From Dryomyza anilis (lineage: Eukaryota > Arthropoda > Insecta > Diptera > Dryomyzidae): 64,000 nt of DNA. The stretch's first letter is position 1, and the number at the start of each line of letters is the position of its first letter. Location of the stretch: contig OX638132.1 in the NCBI GenBank assembly GCA_951804985.1, positions 16,845,529 through 16,909,528 of the forward strand, read 5' to 3'. Both the position numbers and the translations under genes were made by a program. The notes below the pieces were generated by a model, which ran no database searches, was not told where the DNA came from, and saw only the letters and a list, made by a program, of their open reading frames with translations. Of the stretch, positions 23,730-35,935 are shown in pieces.

Positions 23730-24720
23730 ACCGTTGTTATGGACAATCGCGCGCCATCATCATCAACGTTGTCGTGCATTTTTATTTGTTTGTTGTTGTT
23801 TATTTCTTGTTATTGCTGTTGCTCTCATGTGATGTGCAGAGGGAGGCATAGAGTTGCCAATTTTTGCGTTTTGTTGCACTTGTTTCGGCATTTGTTTTGC
23901 TTCTCTTTTCATGTGTGCTTCGTGTGTTCGTGGTGTCCAGCTAGTCCTTTCGCCGCCAGAGTAGCAACACCACCAGTCGTAACAACAACAACAACGTCAA
24001 AAGCCCAGCAACTTACCTCACATCCGTCGTTCTGGCGCATGGAACGCACCGACGCGCTGCCATAAATAGCAACCTTCAAATACGCGTCACTCTGCAAATC
24101 TGCCCACACACCCACGCCCACACACAGCACGCCCACTTTTGCGTCAGAAACGCCGCAACATCAGCAGCATCACGTTGACTCGACCTTTATTTTTTTTTGT
24201 CATTCATCAGTCCTCGTTCGCTTTCTTTTCAACAATTCCTTTGCCATCCACTAAGTCTATATCAGTCGGTGTCCACAATCCCTCCTTCAACACCACCTTC
24301 CTGCAATCGCCGAACTTCACAGAACAAAAGCACGTCTCCTGTGGGCCGGAGATCCAGATCCATGTAGCCCACTACGAATCCTTTACTACTACGCTATGTT
24401 CTGCCTTTGCCTCTTGAGCACTCGTCACCGTTTTTTTTTCCCACTAGTACTCACTTTTAATTTTTTCAAATTTTTTGTATTTTTTAAGCATTTTCTTTTC
24501 GGATTTTTTACGCACCCACTTTGAGCCCATTGCACCCATTCTAGTCGTTTCCTTTTCTTGCATTTTTTAAGCATCGTGTTTTTCATTTTGACCCGTTCAA
24601 AAAAAGAAAAAAAAAACTGAAAAAAAAGTCGCTGGAAAAAAAGTTTTTTTCATACAGCTCTTGTATGTCGTGCCGTTGGCCCCTTTTAGATTTTTTAGTT
24701 TAGTTCGTTTAAGGGCAGAG
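23730..24720. promoter_or_regulatory. GC-richer block, possible regulatory region
   Basis: CAACAACAA runs, ACACACCCACGCCCACACAC (24103-24122) and mixed-composition sequence within AT-rich intron. A 108-codon plus-strand frame (23739-24065) begins MDNRAPSSS but is Cys/Phe-rich, lacks any known motif and overlaps an equally open minus frame, so I do not call it a gene. Confidence 0.2.
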
Positions 24721-25896
24721 TTGCCAGTGTTCATAAATTTAATATTTCTGTAATATGTGCTCTTAATTTAAATATGGGGCATTATATGTCAGAACGACTA
24801 TTCACGTTTTCAGTATATCCATGAAATGAGTTTTTCAAAGATTTTTCTTTTATTTTGTAGTTGAGGTGGAAAATAAAAAATATGTATAAAGGTAGATATT
24901 TTATCAAGGTTTTAAATAAAAATATGCATTTTTATGTTATTATTTAATATCAAATGAAATTCAGTCGTTTGTTACTTAAAGCCTCCTGTTGTGGCATTCG
25001 ACAGAATGAAAATAATTTTTCTCCATACAGTTAAAAAATCTACATTTGAAGTTTATCCCACTGCAGTTTAATGAGTCCCATGATGGGGTTAACTGCATTT
25101 GAATGATGACGTCTGTGTCTTTATGTTGGCATATATTTTATTAAAATCGAGACTGTTCGTACGTATTTCTTCACTTTTTGAGAAAAATATATATGCATAC
25201 CACGCTAAAAACATATATATTTTCTTTAAAAAGCTGAACATATTTTCTACTGATCCTAAAACATGTTATTGCCATAACTAAAAAAAATAAAAATCATAGA
25301 AATAGTGCCTAATTCGACGATTTTGTGTAGCTTTTCATACTACTCGGTTTTATTTACATGCTTTCGGCAATTTAACTATACTATATTAAGCCTGTTAAAA
25401 TATCATAATATTAATAATTTGTTTACTATCAAAATTAGTCAACGAAACGGAAACTGTTTTCCAAAATCAATTCATTTAAAGGTTTTATTCTCATTTGAAA
25501 TGGTACTATGAGATATTTCAAAAGTCTATTTAAATTTATTAAATACAAATAAAAGCTGCAAACTAATTGATATCGGACAACCATTTTCATATTTATACTA
25601 AGTGCTGTCTAAGCTATGAAGTACATCCAACTTGCCTTTCAAATGCAAATAAATCCTTTAACGAATTGATCCGGAAAATCTGGGATACATGTGTATTTTA
25701 TTTTTAGCGTATTTTAAGAATATATAAGGTTTTCTCATGTGTGCAGCTAAAAGTTGAATTTTGTCAGTGTTATTAAACATAGAAATAAATCGTACGAAGA
25801 ACGGACTATGCATCCTCATATTATTTTATCTACATTATTTATACTCCCAATACTCCGAAGAACAATTCATACCAGTATCCTACCAGTATCGAGCCT
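24721..25896. other. Intronic AT-rich stretch, nothing recognised
   Basis: No exon, RNA gene or bounded repeat seen. Confidence 0.4.
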
Positions 25897-26100
25897 GTTT
25901 CACTAGTCACTTGTCGAGTAACTCTCAAGTGATGTCACGCACATTCCGACCAGAAACTGGCCCATAAAACCCTTCGGTTTCTGGGTATTTCTCTGCCAGT
26001 TTCACTAGTCACTTGTCGAGTAACTCTGAAGTGATGTCACGCACATTCCAACCAGAAACTGGCCCATAAAACCCTTCGGTTTCTGGGTATTTCTCTACCA
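25897..26100 (+). repeat. 102-bp tandem duplication
   Basis: Two adjacent units (25897-25998, 25999-26100) from GTTTCACTAGTCACTTGTCG to GGGTATTTCTCT(G/A)CCA differ at only about three positions. Confidence 0.9.
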
Positions 26101-26545
26101 GTAATCGACCGTTTTTTTCAAGTTTTAATGGTAGGGATCTATTCTTCAAATCCCTACCAGTAACAGAATAGTTGTTGACTAGTTTTTCTGGCAGAGATCT
26201 ACTGTTTAAATCCCCGCCAGTATCTGACCAATTTTACAGGGGACATACCTGTTTTAGACTACTTTTACTGATAGGGGCTTTCTCTTCAAATCCCTAAGAG
26301 TAACCTACCAGGTTTTGACTAAATTTTCTGACGAGAATATTTTCGAAAAACCCTTATAGTAATCGACCAGTTTTTGACTAGTTTTGCTGGAGATAGACCA
26401 CTTATTGACTAGTTTTACTGGCAGAGTTCTACTCTTCAAATCCCTACCAGTTACCTACTACTTTTTGACTAATTTTACTGGCGTGGATATACTCATGAAA
26501 TCCCTACCAATATCCGAATTTTTTTCACTGGCGAGTATATACTCC
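26101..26545 (+). repeat. Degenerate minisatellite continuing the 102-bp duplication
   Basis: About seven worn units of roughly 60-66 bp. Each contains a version of ACCAGTTTTTGACTAGTTTT, ACTGGCAGAGATCTACTC and TTCAAATCCCTACCAGTA. Confidence 0.7.
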
Positions 26546-27264
26546 CATGTCGTACGATAAACTTAGCAGTATTTGAGCTGCCTAGTAAAACCTTGATTAT
26601 GCTGTTCTCACAATACCTAATAATACAAATATAAAAAAAAAAATATAATAAATATTCTATCATGCTGTTGGCAACACTATTTACGTGTTTTGCCACAATT
26701 TCAGTCTTTTCAAGCAAAAACAGCAGTTCTTTTTTCTTCTCTTGTTAAAAACTTTTTTAATCATTTTTTTTTTTTATTCTCTTTTTTATGAAAGACACCA
26801 ACACTGTTGTGTGAGTGCGACGGCAGCAACAACAAATCAAATAATATGATAAAAAAGTGTTAGTGAAAAATGCATTTTTTCTGTTCTTTCTCACATAACT
26901 TCAAATTCGATGAGAGTGCGTTCATTATTCTTTGTTTTATTTTTAGTATGCGTGACAGCTAAAAAAATGCAACACTTGAATGTAGAAGCAGGGACTACAA
27001 CAAAAACAGTACTACGCATGCCGCCCATTCTATTGCTGGATTTCACCAGTTTTTCCAGGCTTTTACACTAACGCGAACTATAAAAAAGAAAATGTGTGGA
27101 GGTTGTGCGAAAATGTTGAGAGGATGTTTGAGTGGATGCCTACCACGTCACAACAAAAATTAGCGAAATATAATATTCACAAATAAAAATGACATTTTAT
27201 AATTTAAGAAACAACGACTGATTAAAGCTGGAAAAATAAAAAAAAACTCAGGTTTTTGTTGGCT
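26546..27264. other. Intronic stretch, nothing recognised
   Basis: No gene or clear element. Confidence 0.4.
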
Positions 27265-27790
27265 AAAGTCGAAATTAAAAATATCGAAACTAAAAATACA
27301 GAACACGAAAATGTAGAAAGTAAAAATGCCGAAACCTTAAAATGTCGAAAACAAAAATGTCGAAAACAAAAATGTCGAAAAAGAAAAATGTGGAAAAACA
27401 AAATGTCGAAAACTAAAAATGTCGATATTTATTATAGCGAAATAATTTTTGGCCGAAAAATGATAGAAAATGTCGAAATACAGCTCGAAAAATATAATAA
27501 AATGGTCAATGGAGATCTAGATGCCCTTTATCAGTTGCCAAAATTTCATTGAAATCGAAGAGGTTGAGTTGTAAATCCTAGAGATTTGGTGTGGAATGGC
27601 TCATATACGATTTGAAATTTGTTCAACATTTTGATATATCAACATTTTGATATTTCGGCATTTTAATTTTCGACATTTGTTGATCCTATAGAATTTATAG
27701 TTTCAAAGATTTTTCGACATTGTTTCGGCGTTCTAGGGCTTTTAAAATTTCGACATTTTAAGGTTTCGACATTTTTATTTTCGACATATC
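27265..27790. repeat. Inverted repeat built from AAAAATGTCGAAAAC units
   Basis: The left part (27265-27430) carries tandem AAAATGTCGAAAACA-like units. The right part (27640-27790) carries the complement, TTTCGACATTTTTATTTTCGA. The whole is a terminal-inverted-repeat structure whose arms are themselves arrays. The open frame at 27256-27552 is a product of this repeat. Confidence 0.6.
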
Positions 27791-27982
27791 GTACGGATTC
27801 CAGAAAGAAACTTAGTTTTATATATCATTTCAATAGTTTTAGCTATCAAAATTAATCACGCATAGAAAAACGTTTCCAAAACGTACATATTTTATATGAA
27901 ATTCAATCGAAAGCCGTAACATGGCGGATTATCTTCTTATTGCATTTCGAAAACAAGTGAAAAAATTATTAAAATTATTGAA

Positions 27983-28820
27983 AACGAGTTGGGAAAGTTA
28001 GGTCACATGGGTAAGTTCGGTCACATGAGCGGATTTTTATAGTCGGTCGGGCCCGACTATGGAATACCCTACAACGTTGGTGAGGATATTAATATAGGAT
28101 ATTTAATTGCATACCTTAATTTTAAAGTTTTGAGTTATGCTGAACCTCCCCACCCTCAGAATATTATTCATATATCAGAAATTTACGTCTTATATCCCCA
28201 TAAATTAAAAAATTTATATAAAAGTATAAAAAACTAAAAAAAAAATTTGAAAAATATAATTGGACGGACCACGCCTATATTTAAAATTTTGAAAGGCTAA
28301 TATTTCATAAATTTGATTTTAATAATTTACGGATGAAATTTCCACTATGAAAACCCGGGAAAGAATGCAAAAAAAAGTGGGCGGATCACGCCCATTTTTG
28401 GACCACATATTTATAGGTGAATTCTAACAATACCTTTTATATTTTATAACTATACCTTGAATACTTTTCGAGTTATTAGTTCCGAAAGAGTTATATAAAA
28501 GTGACTTGTATGGGAGGTGGGCGTGTCCGTTGACCGATTTGGCTCATTTTCAAACTCAGTTACTACTTTTGGCTAAAATATATTGAGGCGAAATTTCATC
28601 GCATTCTGATCAGTATTTCTCAAGTTATTCTGTATTCGGACAGCAAGACAGCAAGACGGACAGACAGACAGACAGACCGACGGACATGGCTAAACGGACT
28701 CGGGTAGTGATGCTGATCAAGAATATATATACTTTTCCATACCGGACACGCCTCTTAAGGGGCGTTACAATATATGCACAAAGTTAATATACCCTGTACC
28801 TCATAGGTGTAGGGTATAAA
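27983..28820 (-). mobile_element. Dispersed 'CCTACACC' repeat, copy b
   Basis: Reverse orientation. It begins with ACGAGTTGGGAAAGTTAGGT and ends with GAGGTACAGGGTATA (complement). It keeps the GGTTCAGCATAA segment missing from copies d and e. No protein coding. Confidence 0.75.
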
Positions 28821-30279
28821 AATATTCGCCCTTTTGGCATGACAAGATTTTCAATTTCTCGAATTAAGCTATTTGCAAGCGATAACTTTTTATTGGTACA
28901 AGATCAACTAGTAATGTAAAAGCATTATTTGTTTGTTGGCATCGTTTTTTAAAACCATTTTTTTGAATGAAATTGATTATAAGCTAATTATTTTTAAATA
29001 ATGATGCAAATCGATAGGTGCTTTAGTTTACTATTTCCAATCAGGTTAATTTTTCATAAGTGTCAGATCAGATAACCTTAGGTAGGCTTTAGATTAGGTT
29101 TCTTCATAAAGGTTGCCTTATGTACCCTTACGCTAGTCGGCCCTCATCATTATTAAATAAAGTGGCCATAGTCTTCTGATTAAAGACGGATCGAAAATAA
29201 AGCTAACCTTAACACATTGTCACTCAGACAGATTAATAAAACGTTCATATGGAATGAATCGATGTATTCGCATCTATTTGTGTCTTCATATTGTGTCCTT
29301 CAAAATTATTTAATATGATGAACAATTTTTCCGGTGCATGGTTTTCAACAGTGAGAGGTTTCATTTTTTGTGCTCCTTTATTCTAATTTTCTTCATTCAA
29401 TTACTGCCGCTGCATAAACGGGCTACGTACTTGATTCGTAAAATTTGCGCTCTGCTTTTGTCGTTTAAATCAATTGGCAACTCTGTTTTACGCCTACTTT
29501 ATAAAATAAACGTATTTTTTTTTTAATTTTTATGGACATTGTGAAAATTGTGGCGGGCGCGTTTGATAAAGCGATCACCTAAATGCTATCGATTCGTTTT
29601 TGAATGTGAGTTTATTGGTTTTTATAGGTATATTACCCATCTGTGCTAATTTTTGTGTTGCGCCCTAACAAGCCACAAAATGCATTTACATCGTTATATA
29701 TTTTTTTATAAATTTAAAAATGTTTCAATTAATTATTTTGTAAATACTTCTTTTTTGTATCTTTGTTATATAAATTTATGCAGAGATTTTTAATTTTACT
29801 TAGATTTAAGTATTTTTGATGCTCGATAAAATTATCGAAATTACAAGAATATAACTGCTTCGTTAAAAAAAAAACAAATTTAATGCGGCGTATAATTTAA
29901 TTTTAGGTTAAACTCGAGATTATCTTCGATAGTCAAGTCGAGATTCCACAAAGAGCTTTTTTTCTAAAATTGTGAATCAACAGACAACGATATTTTAAAA
30001 ATATGACCAATATTCATTGGCCAAATTATACACAAGGGGCACTGAAAACCAATCGTCACACAATAATAAAAGAATACATAATTTAAAATTTAATTAAAAA
30101 AAAAAAAAAATACAATTTTACAAAAAATATAGCTATTTCCGGAATCAGCGCCATAAATGGATCTAATAATTACAGCAACTTTTACTGCAAAACAAAACAA
30201 AAATTTATCCTACGGACATCCTTCTATTAAACCTGTATCGTTCGCAGATGTTGATTTTTAATTGAAATTTTTGGCTCTT
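28821..30279. other. Intron with one worn CGATAGGTGCTTT hairpin repeat
   Basis: 28830-29025 (TTCGCCCTTTTGGCATGACA ... ATGATGCAAATCGATAGGTG) matches the 40.4-40.9 kb repeat. The remainder shows no gene. Confidence 0.45.
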
Positions 30280-31085
30280 TATACCCTACACCTATGAGGT
30301 ACAGGGTATTTTAAATTTGTGCATATATTGTAACGCTACTTAGGAGGCGTGTCCAGTATGGAAAAATATATATATATTCTTCATCAGCATCACTACCCGA
30401 GTCTGTTTAGCTATGTCCGTCTGTCTGTCTTGCTGTCCGTATACGAGAAAACTTGAGAAATAATTGTCAGAATTCGATGAAATTTTGTCAGAATATTTTT
30501 TAGCCAAAAGTAGGCAATGAGTTTGAAAATGAACCAAATCGGCCAACGGACACGCTCACCTCCCATACAAGTCATTTTTATTTAACTATTTAGGAACTAA
30601 TAACTCGAAAAGTATTCAAGATATAGTTATAAAATTTAAAACCTATTGTTATAATTCACCTAAAAATATGTGGTCCGTGATCCGCAAACATTTTTTTTTT
30701 CATTATTTCCCGAGTTTTCGCTGTGGAAATTTGAACCATAAATTATTAAAATCAAATCTATGAGATATTAGCCTTACAAAATTTTAAATATAGGCGTGGT
30801 CCGCCCAATTACATTTTTTTAATATTTTGTATTAGTTTTTTATACTTTTATATCAATTTTTTAAATTATGGGGATATAAGACGTAAATTTCTGATATGTG
30901 TATAATATTCTGAGGGTGGGGAGGTTCAGCATAATTCAAAACTTTAAAATTAAGGTATGCAATTAAATATCCCACATTAATATCCCCACCAAAGGTGTAG
31001 GGTATTCCATAGTCGGGCCCCACCGAGTATAACAATCCACCCCATGTGACCGAACTTACCCATGTCACTTAACTTTCCCAACTCA
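30280..31085 (+). mobile_element. Dispersed 'CCTACACC' repeat, copy c
   Basis: Starts ATACCCTACACCTATGAGG and ends TTTCCCAACTCAT. It keeps the full GAGGGTGGGGAGGTTCAGCA segment and abuts copy d head-to-tail. Confidence 0.8.
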
Positions 31086-31222
31086 TTATACCCTACACCT
31101 ATGAGGTACAGGGTATATTAACTTTGTGCATATATTGTAACGCCCCTTAGGAGGCGTGTCCGGTATGGAAAAGTATATATATTCTTGATCAGCATCACTA
31201 CTCGAGTCCGTTTAGCCATGTC

Positions 31223-31255
<33 letters not shown>

Positions 31256-31890
31256 TGCTGTCTTGCTGTCTTGCTGTCTTGCTGTCTTGCTGTCCGAATA
31301 CAGAATAACTTGAGAAATACTGATCAGAATGCGATGAAATTTCGTCTCAATATATTTTATCCAAAAGTAGGAACTGAGTTTGAAAATGAGCCAAATCGGT
31401 CAACGGACACGCCCACCTCCCATACAAGTCAATTTTATATAACTTTTTCGGAACTAATAACTCGAAAAGTATTCAAGGTATAGTTATAAAATTTAAAAGG
31501 TATTGTTAGAATTCACCTAAAAATATGTGGTCCAAAAATGGGCGTGATCCGCCCACTTTTGTTTTTTCATTATTTCCCGGGTTTTCATAGTGGAAATTTG
31601 ATCCGTAAATTATTAAAATCAAATCTATGAAATATTAGCCTTTCAAAATTTTAAATATAGGCGTGGTCCGCCCAATTATATTTTTTAATTTTTTTTTAGT
31701 TGTTTATACTTTTATATAATTTTTTTAATTTATGGGGATATAAGACGTAAATTTCTGATATATGAATAATATTCTGAGGGTTAATATCCCCACCAAAGGT
31801 GTAGGGTATTCCATAGTCGGGCCCGACCGACTATAAAAATCCGCCCCATGTGACCGAACTTACCCATGTGACCTAACTTTCCCAACTCGT
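31086..31890 (+). mobile_element. Dispersed 'CCTACACC' repeat, copy d
   Basis: Starts TATACCCTACACCTATGAGG at the end of copy c and ends TTTCCCAACTCGT. It carries an expanded GTCTGTCTGTCT/CTTGCTGTCTTG microsatellite (31221-31291) and a deletion (TGAGGGTTAATATCC) shared with copy e. Confidence 0.8.
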
Positions 31891-31974
31891 TTTTTTACTA
31901 ATTTCTGGGAATAAAAACTACAGTCAGTCTGTCAGTTTATTTAATCATGTGGTCTAAACCGCTAAACTGATTTG

Positions 31975-33215
31975 ACTGAACTATAGAGTGCGAAAACTAA
32001 ATCAGAAATAAAAGCAAAGACACAAAAGTAAAGTCTATAGCACAATTAAAAAGCCAAAACAAAAAATGTAAAGAAAAACTCATAACAAATTGCAAAAACA
32101 TAAAAAAAGACAAATAATTAAAAAAAAAAGACAAAAGATAAAAAAAGATAAATAAAAAAGTAACAAAAAAAGAAGTAAAAACGAAAACACAAAGCAAAAC
32201 GCAAAAAAAATCAAAATAAAAACAAAAAAGGAAATGAAAAATATGTCCGCAATAATAAAATCAAATAACACGAAATTCAAATCAAAAAACACAGAACACA
32301 ATTTTAAAGTTCAAAACTAAAGAAACCACACACAAAAGAAATAAAAAGAAGAAACATAATAGCAAAAATAAAAAAAAAACATGAAATCAAAACCAATAGC
32401 AAAAAATACAAACACAAAGACAAAACCTCAAAGTCTAAAGAAAAATGCATACAAGAAAAAACTAAAAAAACAAAATTTAAAGAAAAACAAAATAGCCAAA
32501 ACATAAAATAGCAAATAATTAAAAAAAAAAAACAATCACATAAAGATTTATAAAAAAGTAACAAAAAAAGAAGTAAAAACAAAAACACTAAGAAAAACGC
32601 AAAAAAATATCAAAATAAACAATAACAAAACGAAATTGAAGTAAAAACCACAAATTTAAACCCAAAAGCAGATAGACATAATGAACAGAAAAACAAAATA
32701 ATAACAACAATAAATCAAAAGAAATAAAATAAAACCAAATGTATTGGAAGTAAAAAGGCATATATGTAAAAAAAAGAAATAAAACCAAATACAAAAGCAG
32801 TAATGCAATGGCAAAATAAAAACAAAAAATCAAATGAAAAACATTTCCGCAATAATAAAATCAAATAACATGAAATTCAAAACATAAAACATAGAACTCA
32901 ATTTTAAAGTTCAAAACTAAAGAAACCACACACAAAAGGAATAGAAAGACAAAACATAATAGCAAAAATAAAAACAAAAACATGAAATCAAATGCAAAAA
33001 ATACAAAGACAAAACCTCAAAGTCTAAAGAAAATTACATACAACAAAAGAACTGAAACACAAAATTAAAAGCTAAAACAAAAAATATCAAAATCTAAAAA
33101 GAAAAAACAAAATAAATGCAAGAACAAAAAATAAAATCTAATGTATAAACAAAAATAATATTAGAAATTATAAATGAAAAACCAAAGCCACAACAGAAAG
33201 TAGTAACTATTTGCT
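31975..33215. repeat. A-rich low-complexity block with extreme strand asymmetry
   Basis: About 1.2 kb in which the plus strand is nearly all A with scattered C, G and T (AAAACAAAAA-type words). Two parts are duplicated: 32260-32450 and 32860-33045 share GAAATTCAAA, TTTTAAAGTTCAAAACTAAA, GAAACCACACACAAAAG and AAACCTCAAAGTCTAAAG in order. The long hydrophobic minus-strand frames (Phe/Leu-rich) are artefacts of poly-T. Confidence 0.8.
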
Positions 33216-33950
33216 TATAAAAAATACCGCGTTGCGCAGAATGAGTATAAAATATTAGGTGGACCTGTGGTAAAGGGGGACATGGGGTAATCTTAGAAAT
33301 TGCAATTTTTAATATGTTTTTGCACTAAAAAAAATAAAAACAATTGTCAAGTGCGTCTTTCTAAGGCAGAAATTTTCCAAAAAAAAAAAGATTTTTAAAG
33401 ATTTTTAGAGTTGTTTACTATCAAACAAAGTGAATTCTGCCGTTTTTAATTGGAAGCGTTGTTTTAAATGATCGCATATTCTATATATTTTGAAATACAA
33501 ACGGGTTTTTCAAGTAATTTAAGATTCCTTAAATGGGGCTAAGTTATGTTCAAATTGCGATATTGGGGTAAAGTAGAAAACATTTTCAGGGGTAAAGTGG
33601 GAAACATAATTTATGCAATGTTTGTCGTAATTTGTAGTGAAAATATTGTGTTATATGAATTATTTAATTGGTTTAGCCAAGCAAAAACTTCATTCGTTTC
33701 TACAAACCAATGAAATAATATCAAATGAGATATGATCTAAATTGCAAAAGAAAGCCGCGAAGCGCTAAATATTCTTCAACTCTATCGAAAGAAATTTGAT
33801 TTTTTTTTTATATCATTTTGAGAGGATAAAATTTATTACAATTAAATTACTTGTATTTATTTAAGTTTTTTAAGGATACTAGTATTTCGTACCCGATGTG
33901 CGAAAAGGTTTTTTTTTAATACTATTTATTTTTAAAAATTAGAAGTCCAA
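33216..33950. other. Intronic stretch, nothing recognised
   Basis: Several GGGGTAAAGTGG-like words at 33270-33610 hint at an old repeat. No gene. Confidence 0.35.
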
Positions 33951-34810
33951 ACAAAGAAATAATATGGTTGCAACATGATCGCGACAACTATGCTATGGTC
34001 TTTACAATCCTACATGGTTGTCTCAATCAAAATATAGTATTTTCAATGTTATTTCGACAATAATAAGATCGCTAAAATCATATTATAGAAGACAATTTAT
34101 TATAATATGATTGTATTTCTGAAAAACTAAAATATGGTTGATAAGAACCATGTTATGATTACGATAAAAGCTGCCACGAACAAAGTATGGTCAATACCAA
34201 TCATACCATGATATAGACTAATCATAATATAGTAATTTATTATTTACAACCATATAATTCTCACTTACTGGCATTTTTTACTCTCTCTTACTCACTTTGA
34301 TGTTGGCTATGGCGGTGTGCAGTCCAGTTTTTGTTTGTCGTGACAAAGTGTCTTTTAATGTTTAAAACATCATTATTAAAAATAAACACATATCCGAAAT
34401 TAAAACATTAATTGTAAATGCTTAATATGAAGTCAATATAGTTGAAACAAATTTCTATAAATAACATTAACTGCTCGTGTTTAATACAAATGTGAACGCG
34501 TGTGCTCGCGTTTTCAACTTCATGACGATGACGCTGTACTTTACACGAAAGTTCTTGTGCACGATAAAACTCGCAATTGCGAGCACAGCTTCGCACAGAG
34601 TACAGCTTCACGGAGTTTGCAAAATTGTGTCTTTTATTTAAAAATATATACTTATACAATAAAAAATGTAAATAAAATAATCGGCAATTAAACATGTGTC
34701 TTATTTATAATTTCTTTTCAATCCGATTTTTCAGGAATTTAGAATAATTATAATATAATAATATGATTACTGGTCACGTAGGACCATAGGTTGTATGAAA
34801 TCGAAATACG

Positions 34811-35780
34811 CACGCTGCAAAAAAATGGGCTCTCCCAAACATAATTTTGCAGGCATTACATATGTCTTTGGAGCTTTATGCAAACAAAAGTATTATTTCA
34901 TTGCCAAACATTAAATATTCAAACATATTTATGTTCAGAATGAATAATTTTCGGCGTTCTTGCCAACATATATGTTTGAATGTGAAAAACACTTTTTTTA
35001 CATGTAAACATAATTATGTTTACATTCAATTTTAATGTAAAAAAAGTAAATTTAGTGCTAATATCTTCTTTACACACTATTCGCTATTTCCCTACTTTTA
35101 AATTATTTTTTTTTATTTATATTATATAATTATAAACTTAAAATTTTATTTTATTTTTATTACACATATTTTATTTATATCTAATAATTTTATTTACATC
35201 TATTGTTCCTATTCTGAGTTTTGTACTTTACGGATGAATTGGAAATTTCACAAACAGCCACTATTTGGTATTAACAGTAATTGGCGGTATTTAAACAAAT
35301 TCTTCCACTAAAAAGAACTTTTGAACTATATGAAATGTATTAATTTGAGTGTTACTCAGTGCTAAAAGTAGGCAGCGCTGTTATTTAATTGTGATATCGT
35401 AATGACATATAATCAAAATAATTTTATTATTTTTAAATTCGTTGTCACCCAATAACATTCACGAATAACCAAATACATATAATTCAAAGAACCTTTCATT
35501 GACGTTGGGTGTGTTAAATAGCGGAAATACCAAACATACATATATTAATATCTGATGAAAAATATATATTTCTGCAGAAACATTAATATAGTAAATTCAT
35601 GTAAATCCGCGATTAAAGTAATTTGTGTTTAAATATCGTATAATAATATTTCAATCTGAACATAATAATAATACAATTCAATAATAATGTAATTAGAAAT
35701 TCTCCCAATATTTATATGGTGATTTTGAATTACGTTATAATTACATTCAAGCATATTCAAACAAATCTTTTCTATCCGTG
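34811..35780. mobile_element. Unknown 970-bp insertion defined by an empty-site comparison
   Basis: The sister copy has AAATCGAAATACG joined directly to ATTACTGACAACC (reverse complement of about 57752-57777). Here the two halves are separated by this block, which starts CACGCTGCAAAAAAATGG and ends TTTTCTATCCGTG. The ends are CACG...CGTG, suggesting short terminal inverted repeats, with CG repeated at the junction. The interior is AT-rich; a 62-codon frame (34847-35035) has no known motif. No family recognised. Confidence 0.65.
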
Positions 35781-35815
35781 CGATTACTGACAACCTTAGT
35801 ATGGTTGTGTGGAAT

Positions 35816-35930
35816 CATACTATGGTCACTGACAACCATATGGTCACTGCCAACCATACTATGGTCACTGACAACCATAGTATGGTCACTGACAACCATA
35901 GTATGGTCACTTCCAACCATACTATGGTTA
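35816..35930 (-). repeat. 21-bp minisatellite (ACCATACTATGGT core), copy 1 array
   Basis: Five to six units of the complement of CATACTATGGTTGTCAGTGA, with small indels, at the end of the 2-kb element. Confidence 0.85.
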
Positions 35931-35935
35931 CTATT

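Larger units (their letters stand above)
33951..35935 (-). mobile_element. ~2-kb non-autonomous element, copy 1 (interrupted)
   Basis: Reverse-oriented relative to 56937-58908 and collinear with it: ACCATACTATGGTTGT-type words, the GGCTATGGCGGTGTGCAGTC block (near 34304), ACGCGTGTGCTCGCG (near 34498) and a terminal 21-bp array (35816-35930). The CACGCAGAGAAA terminus survives only as CAAAGAAAT at 33952. Interrupted by an unrelated 970-bp insertion at 34811-35780. No transposase. Confidence 0.75.

Noticed and set aside
23739..24065. 108-codon plus-strand frame starting MDNRAPSSS
   Set aside because: Cys/Phe/Leu-rich, no domain, overlaps a similar-length opposite frame, no splice context or conserved motif.
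27256..27552. 98-codon Lys/Glu/Asn-rich frame
   Set aside because: Translation of the AAAATGTCGAAAAC tandem units.
31997..32833. Several long Phe/Leu-rich minus-strand frames resembling membrane proteins
   Set aside because: They are produced by the A-rich low-complexity block (poly-T on the other strand) and have no start context, motif or conservation signal.
34408..34695. Frames shared by 34408-34695 and 57887-58185 on both strands as a repeated gene
   Set aside because: They recur only because the 2-kb element is duplicated. Both strands are open, there is no recognised protein motif, and length differs between copies.
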